This document shows, one piece after another, positions 60,949 through 64,000 of a stretch of 64,000 nt of DNA; within the stretch, counting starts at the first letter, position 1; each line of letters begins with the position of its first letter. The stretch is taken from contig JALJCQ010000015.1 in NCBI GenBank assembly GCA_023091665.1, forward strand, positions 62,001 through 126,000, given 5' to 3'. The stretch comes from Pythium myriotylum (taxonomy: Eukaryota > Oomycota > Peronosporomycetes > Pythiales > Pythiaceae). The notes under the pieces were generated by a model. It ran no database searches. It saw nothing but the letters and a program-made list of their open reading frames with translations, and was not told where the DNA came from. The position numbers and the translations under genes were made by a program.

Positions 60949-62059
60949 AGGCAGATGGGTAGTTTTTTTTTTTTTTTTGCTGAGTGGAGAAAGAAATCTC
61001 GTTTCGTTGACCGAATTTGAACGACTTGATGTGGCATCTCATTTCGGTGAGGCCTTGATCTGACAAAACAGAGAGAGATCGCGATGGATGGGTTTGGGTT
61101 CGAGTGGCTTCGTCACCGTCATGTGACGCCGAGACCAAACGCGTGCCCTGGGACGAATCTCGCAAGCTAATCGTCGGCGTGAGTCCAAACCGCCGTGACG
61201 AACTCTTGCGGTGGGGAGAAAGAGAAAGAAGCTGAGACGGAGCGGTCCGTTGGGTTGACACGAGAGAAGGAAGCGGTCAAGTTGCCGTGTCATGCGCGAG
61301 TGTGAGATCTCACCTTGAAGGTCAGCTGGGTTGCGTCCTTGTATTAACATCAGTACATTTTCATCGCGAGCGAGCGATCGCAGCAACGAGAGTTAGCTCC
61401 TCCAAACGCGCTCACGATGGAAATGCTCTCGAACGCAGAGCTGCTCGTCATCGGAAGACCCGAGGAAGACGAGGACAACGTGGATGAGAATCGCATTGGA
61501 AGAGCGCGGCTTCCAATGCGATTCTCAACTCGAACTAGCTTAGGTTAGTACGTACGTTTATCGGGTTGCTTCGGTTCGGGAAGCATGCAAATCTCAATGG
61601 AGAGTCTCCATTGCTCGTCTGGCGTTCTTTCGCCCCCAACCACGAGCATCTCCTCGTTGCTTTCGCGACCACCGCAATCGTGGGCACTTCAGCTTGCGTT
61701 GTGAAGGATTCACAGGCTCAGGAAACCCCACATTTCCACGCTAGGGAGCTTAGCCACGAGCGCCTCTGCGAACGACGACGAACTCCTTTGACGACTCGGA
61801 GACTCGAGCGGGAAAGCGAGTGGGGTCGCGAATGTAAAGAACACGCCTCGGCGCCTCGGCGATCTCTTGAAGCGCTCCTCACTTGCCTAGTCGTCAGCAA
61901 GTGAGGAGCGCCAACAGGTACTTACAGACAGCGATGATGTACTACATGGTATTATTCACCCAAATTTGCCAATCTCGCACGATTCGCAAGGGCCAGACGA
62001 ATCAATATCTTGATTCCTATTGGCTGAAATTCATCCAAATATAGGTCACTTTGACGGGG
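60949..62059. other. Intergenic with hairpins
   Basis: A poly-T run (60963-60979) follows the CD36-like stop. Perfect hairpins lie at 61486-61502/61510-61526 (17 bp) and 61872-61886/61897-61911 (15 bp). No gene is recognised. Confidence 0.55.
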
Positions 62060-62281
62060 TCACGAGGATCTTCGTGACCAAATTGAAGTTCTCTTCTCTC
62101 GACGCCATGGAGGCTGACGCGGGACCATACAAGCCCAAACACCATCCTCCATCGCCCCCGGAGGAAAATGAGCGAGATCGTGTGGCGCGCATTCACTCCC
62201 GAGGATGAGCGGGCTGATGTCGGCGTTCTGGGCCTGGGCGACGGCGGCCGTGGCGGCGAGGAGAGCAGCGGCGGTCTTCAT
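62060..62281 (-). CDS. Small ORF with signal peptide, possibly a first exon or fragment
   Basis: 73 codons from ATG 62281. MKTAAALLAATAAVAQAQ is an excellent secretion signal, and NADISPLILGSECAPHD could be mature sequence. After that the composition turns Arg/Trp-rich and the frame ends at a small hairpin (62058-62079), so the coding part may be the first exon of a secreted protein or a truncated copy. Family not recognised. Confidence 0.4.
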   Translation of the reverse strand: MKTAAALLAATAAVAQAQNADISPLILGSECAPHDLAHFPPGAMEDGVWACMVPRQPPWRREKRTSIWSRRSS

Positions 62282-62654
62282 GGTAGGCGGACGGAGTGGA
62301 TGGTCGGTCGCCTTGGTGGTTTGCTATGAAATGGCAAAGTGAGCTCAGCTTCGTGAGACCCTCGAGTCCGCGAGCTGGGTCCGTGCGTCGTGGGGGAGAC
62401 GGCCAAAACTAATAAGTGGATAGGCGGTGGTTTGTAACTGTGCAGCAGATCGCTCACCTTTCCTATCGAACTGGTATGAGCCAATGAGAACGCTGGAAAG
62501 AGGAGCGTGACACCTTTGGAACGCGATGCTTTATTCTCGTATTCACTAGGATGATGAGAATGACGTCCATGTCACCATCGCGTTGAAGAGGGTATCAAAT
62601 TTGTTGAGCTTGCTGCATTGAATCGAGAAAATGAACTTTCCCTCGTGAAGCAAC
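62282..62654. other. Intergenic between divergent starts
   Basis: 5' flank of the Crinkler-header gene and of the small secreted ORF. No defined promoter motif is identified. Confidence 0.4.
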
Positions 62655-63339
62655 ATGGTGAAGCTGTGCTGCGCGGTTGTCGGCGAGGAAGCCGTCGTTA
62701 TCGTCGATATTGAGGAGCAGCAACTTGTTGGAGATTTGAAGGAGCGCATCAAGAGAAGAGCGGGTTATGATTTTCCGTCCCACAAGCTCACTCTGTATCT
62801 GGCGAAGGAGAACGGCGACGCAAATGGCGAGTGGATGACCGACGATGACGTAGATTTGGCTCAGCTTCAAGCGGCGATGGTTCCAGCAAACATGACATTG
62901 ACGCATTTGAGGAATGAACTACTGATGAGGCCAACTCGGGGCCTACACAACTACTTTGATCGCGATACTCCGCAGGAGGCAGCAATTCACGTGCTTGTGA
63001 AGCTTCCCGACGACAGATCGACTGCGATCAATGTACCCGTTGAAGGATCTCCCCTTCTCGGCCGTGAAGTGGCGAGGACAACGAATAATGGTGGTAAGTT
63101 GCGCTTTCATCTCATCTGTGTGAAAACTTCATGCTGAATCCTGTGCTCTATCCATGGATAGAGCAGTCATCAAACGTGTCTTTCGTTGGTTCCTCGTCGT
63201 GGTGGCCATTCTCCTATCTGTCGCAGCTATTGCCGAAGACAGCGTCGGAGTCCAAGAAAAAGCTCTAGCCACCACGAAAGATGTCTTGACCTTGATGACG
63301 CTTGTGGCTAGTGCTGTAGATCTTTTCTACAAGGAATGA
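62655..63339 (+). CDS. Crinkler (CRN)-type header protein with C-terminal membrane helix
   Basis: Two exons: 62655-63093 and 63167-63339. The 73-nt intron begins GTAAGT and ends GAGCAG; joining is in phase. The product is 203 aa, starting MVKLCCAVVGEEAV as CRN headers do, with VGDLKERI and the LxLYLAK motif at 45-51 (LTLYLAK), the Pythium-type version of the translocation motif, then a DI-like stretch with HVLVKLPDD. There is no recognisable effector C-terminus; exon 2 instead encodes KRVF-type basic residues, one hydrophobic helix (WFLVVVAILLSVAAIA) and ~35 polar residues. Crinklers are host-directed or interspecies effectors in other oomycetes; here the role is open. Without splicing the frame stops at 63137. 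Confidence 0.75.
63144..63165. repeat. Perfect 22-bp palindrome at the intron 3' end
   Basis: TGCTCTATCCATGGATAGAGCA directly precedes the AG acceptor side of the CRN-like intron. It could fold over the acceptor region. Confidence 0.7.
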
Positions 63340-63417
63340 TCGCCTTAGTCGTGAAAAATACTCGCATTTCCGCTCCAACGCAGCATTCCGTAACAATTAC
63401 ATTTATTCATGTGCCGA

Positions 63418-64000
63418 CTCAATGCCTCGGACCGAGAGGTTATCATCCAAGCCAACAAGGAGCAGATGATGAAGTGGTCCAACGGCCTCAACTCCAACTC
63501 CCCACCCGCCTGGAACAAGCTCGGCGGCACGATCCTCGGCTTCCTCAGCGCCGGCGTCTCGAGCATCAACAACATCGAACTCGAGGGCTTCGAGTACAAC
63601 GGCGTCTTCTCCAAGCGCACAATCTCCGAGTACGCGCTCGGTTTCCCAAGTATCCTCGCGGGTATCGGTCTCGGCACCAACTACGTCGGTCGTTGCGCGA
63701 ACAGTGGCGGCTTCAACGAGCAGTGCGCCAACTGCACGGCTGCGACGTGCCCGCAGATCTGGAGCGAGTGCAAGCGCTGCGCGTCTGGTGCTCGCGTCGT
63801 GTCGCTGAACCCACAGACGTGTGGCCGCATCGTCAAGAAGTACACGGCCGTCTACGGCGAGGACCAAGCGAGTGTTGTCAACAGCACATGTGGACTCTGC
63901 GAGTCGGTCGGCGTCTGCGTCGCGCCGATGCCAGGGTGGGTCGAGAGCTCGGGCTTGGACTTTAGCAAGAACCCGCCGAACCCAGCCGCGCTCAACACGT
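63418..64000 (+). pseudogene. 5'-truncated duplicate of the CD36-like gene (continues past the window)
   Basis: From CTCAATGCCTCGG on, the sequence repeats 59398-59980 of the intact receptor at an offset of 4020, with only two visible substitutions (CCCACC for CCCAGC; CCGGCG for CTGGCG). The first ~210 codons, including TM1, are missing, and the upstream flank is unrelated. The frame stays open to the window end, so it could be part of a new fusion, but no promoter or start is evident. It follows the CRN-like gene by 78 bp. Confidence 0.85.

Overview
The window looks like nuclear DNA of an oomycete, probably from the Pythium side of the group. The reasons are a Crinkler-type header with an LxLYLAK motif (62655-63339), PAN/Apple secreted proteins, Crypton-type tyrosine recombinase remains, tRNA-embedded retrotransposons, compact GC-rich genes, and short introns (five modelled, 68-80 nt). 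The species assignment is inference.

Region 1 (1-26444) is a tandem array of tRNA-Lys(CTT) genes, each with its ~836-bp spacer in a ~909-bp unit. Eleven complete tRNA genes are visible. The array is interrupted at one exact nucleotide inside the tRNA gene by two families of insertion. Two are near-identical 7.34-kb non-LTR retrotransposons with intact ORF1 and ORF2 (APE endonuclease plus reverse transcriptase). Three are copies of a ~0.79-kb non-coding element, the first cut by the window edge. All lie in the same orientation, share the terminal sequence TTCAAGGCGTCTGTATT, and are flanked by a duplication of the first ~16 nt of the tRNA. A complete tRNA gene is therefore always rebuilt next to the insertion. 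This is the most striking system in the window: a site-specific LINE plus an apparent short parasite of it, using a tRNA-gene array as a home it does not destroy.

Region 2 (26445-33193) is a transposon graveyard. It holds a frameshifted gag/ORF1-like relic with a CCHC knuckle, split by a ~0.6-kb inverted-repeat element that has 10-bp direct duplications; a ~1.07-kb element with 45-bp terminal inverted repeats and a Merlin/IS1595-like zinc-ribbon fragment; a decayed Crypton recombinase; two ~30-nt G runs; and a long GA microsatellite.

Region 3 (33194-64000) is gene-rich. An inverted pair of ~695-aa multipass membrane proteins (33194-35284 minus; 51596-53683 plus) brackets DNA polymerase epsilon catalytic subunit, a KIF1-binding-protein homologue (five exons modelled here), a small zinc-binding protein, a secreted PAN/Apple protein, a secreted head-GIN (DUF2807-like) protein and a 2-Cys peroxiredoxin. 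Beyond the second membrane-protein copy come a flavin-dependent halogenase-like protein with a C-terminal zinc ribbon, a CD36/LIMP-2-type scavenger receptor with a decayed relic upstream and a fresh 5'-truncated duplicate at the window edge, a tiny secreted-protein ORF, and a two-exon Crinkler-header protein ending in a membrane helix. Intergenic DNA here carries several near-perfect hairpins.
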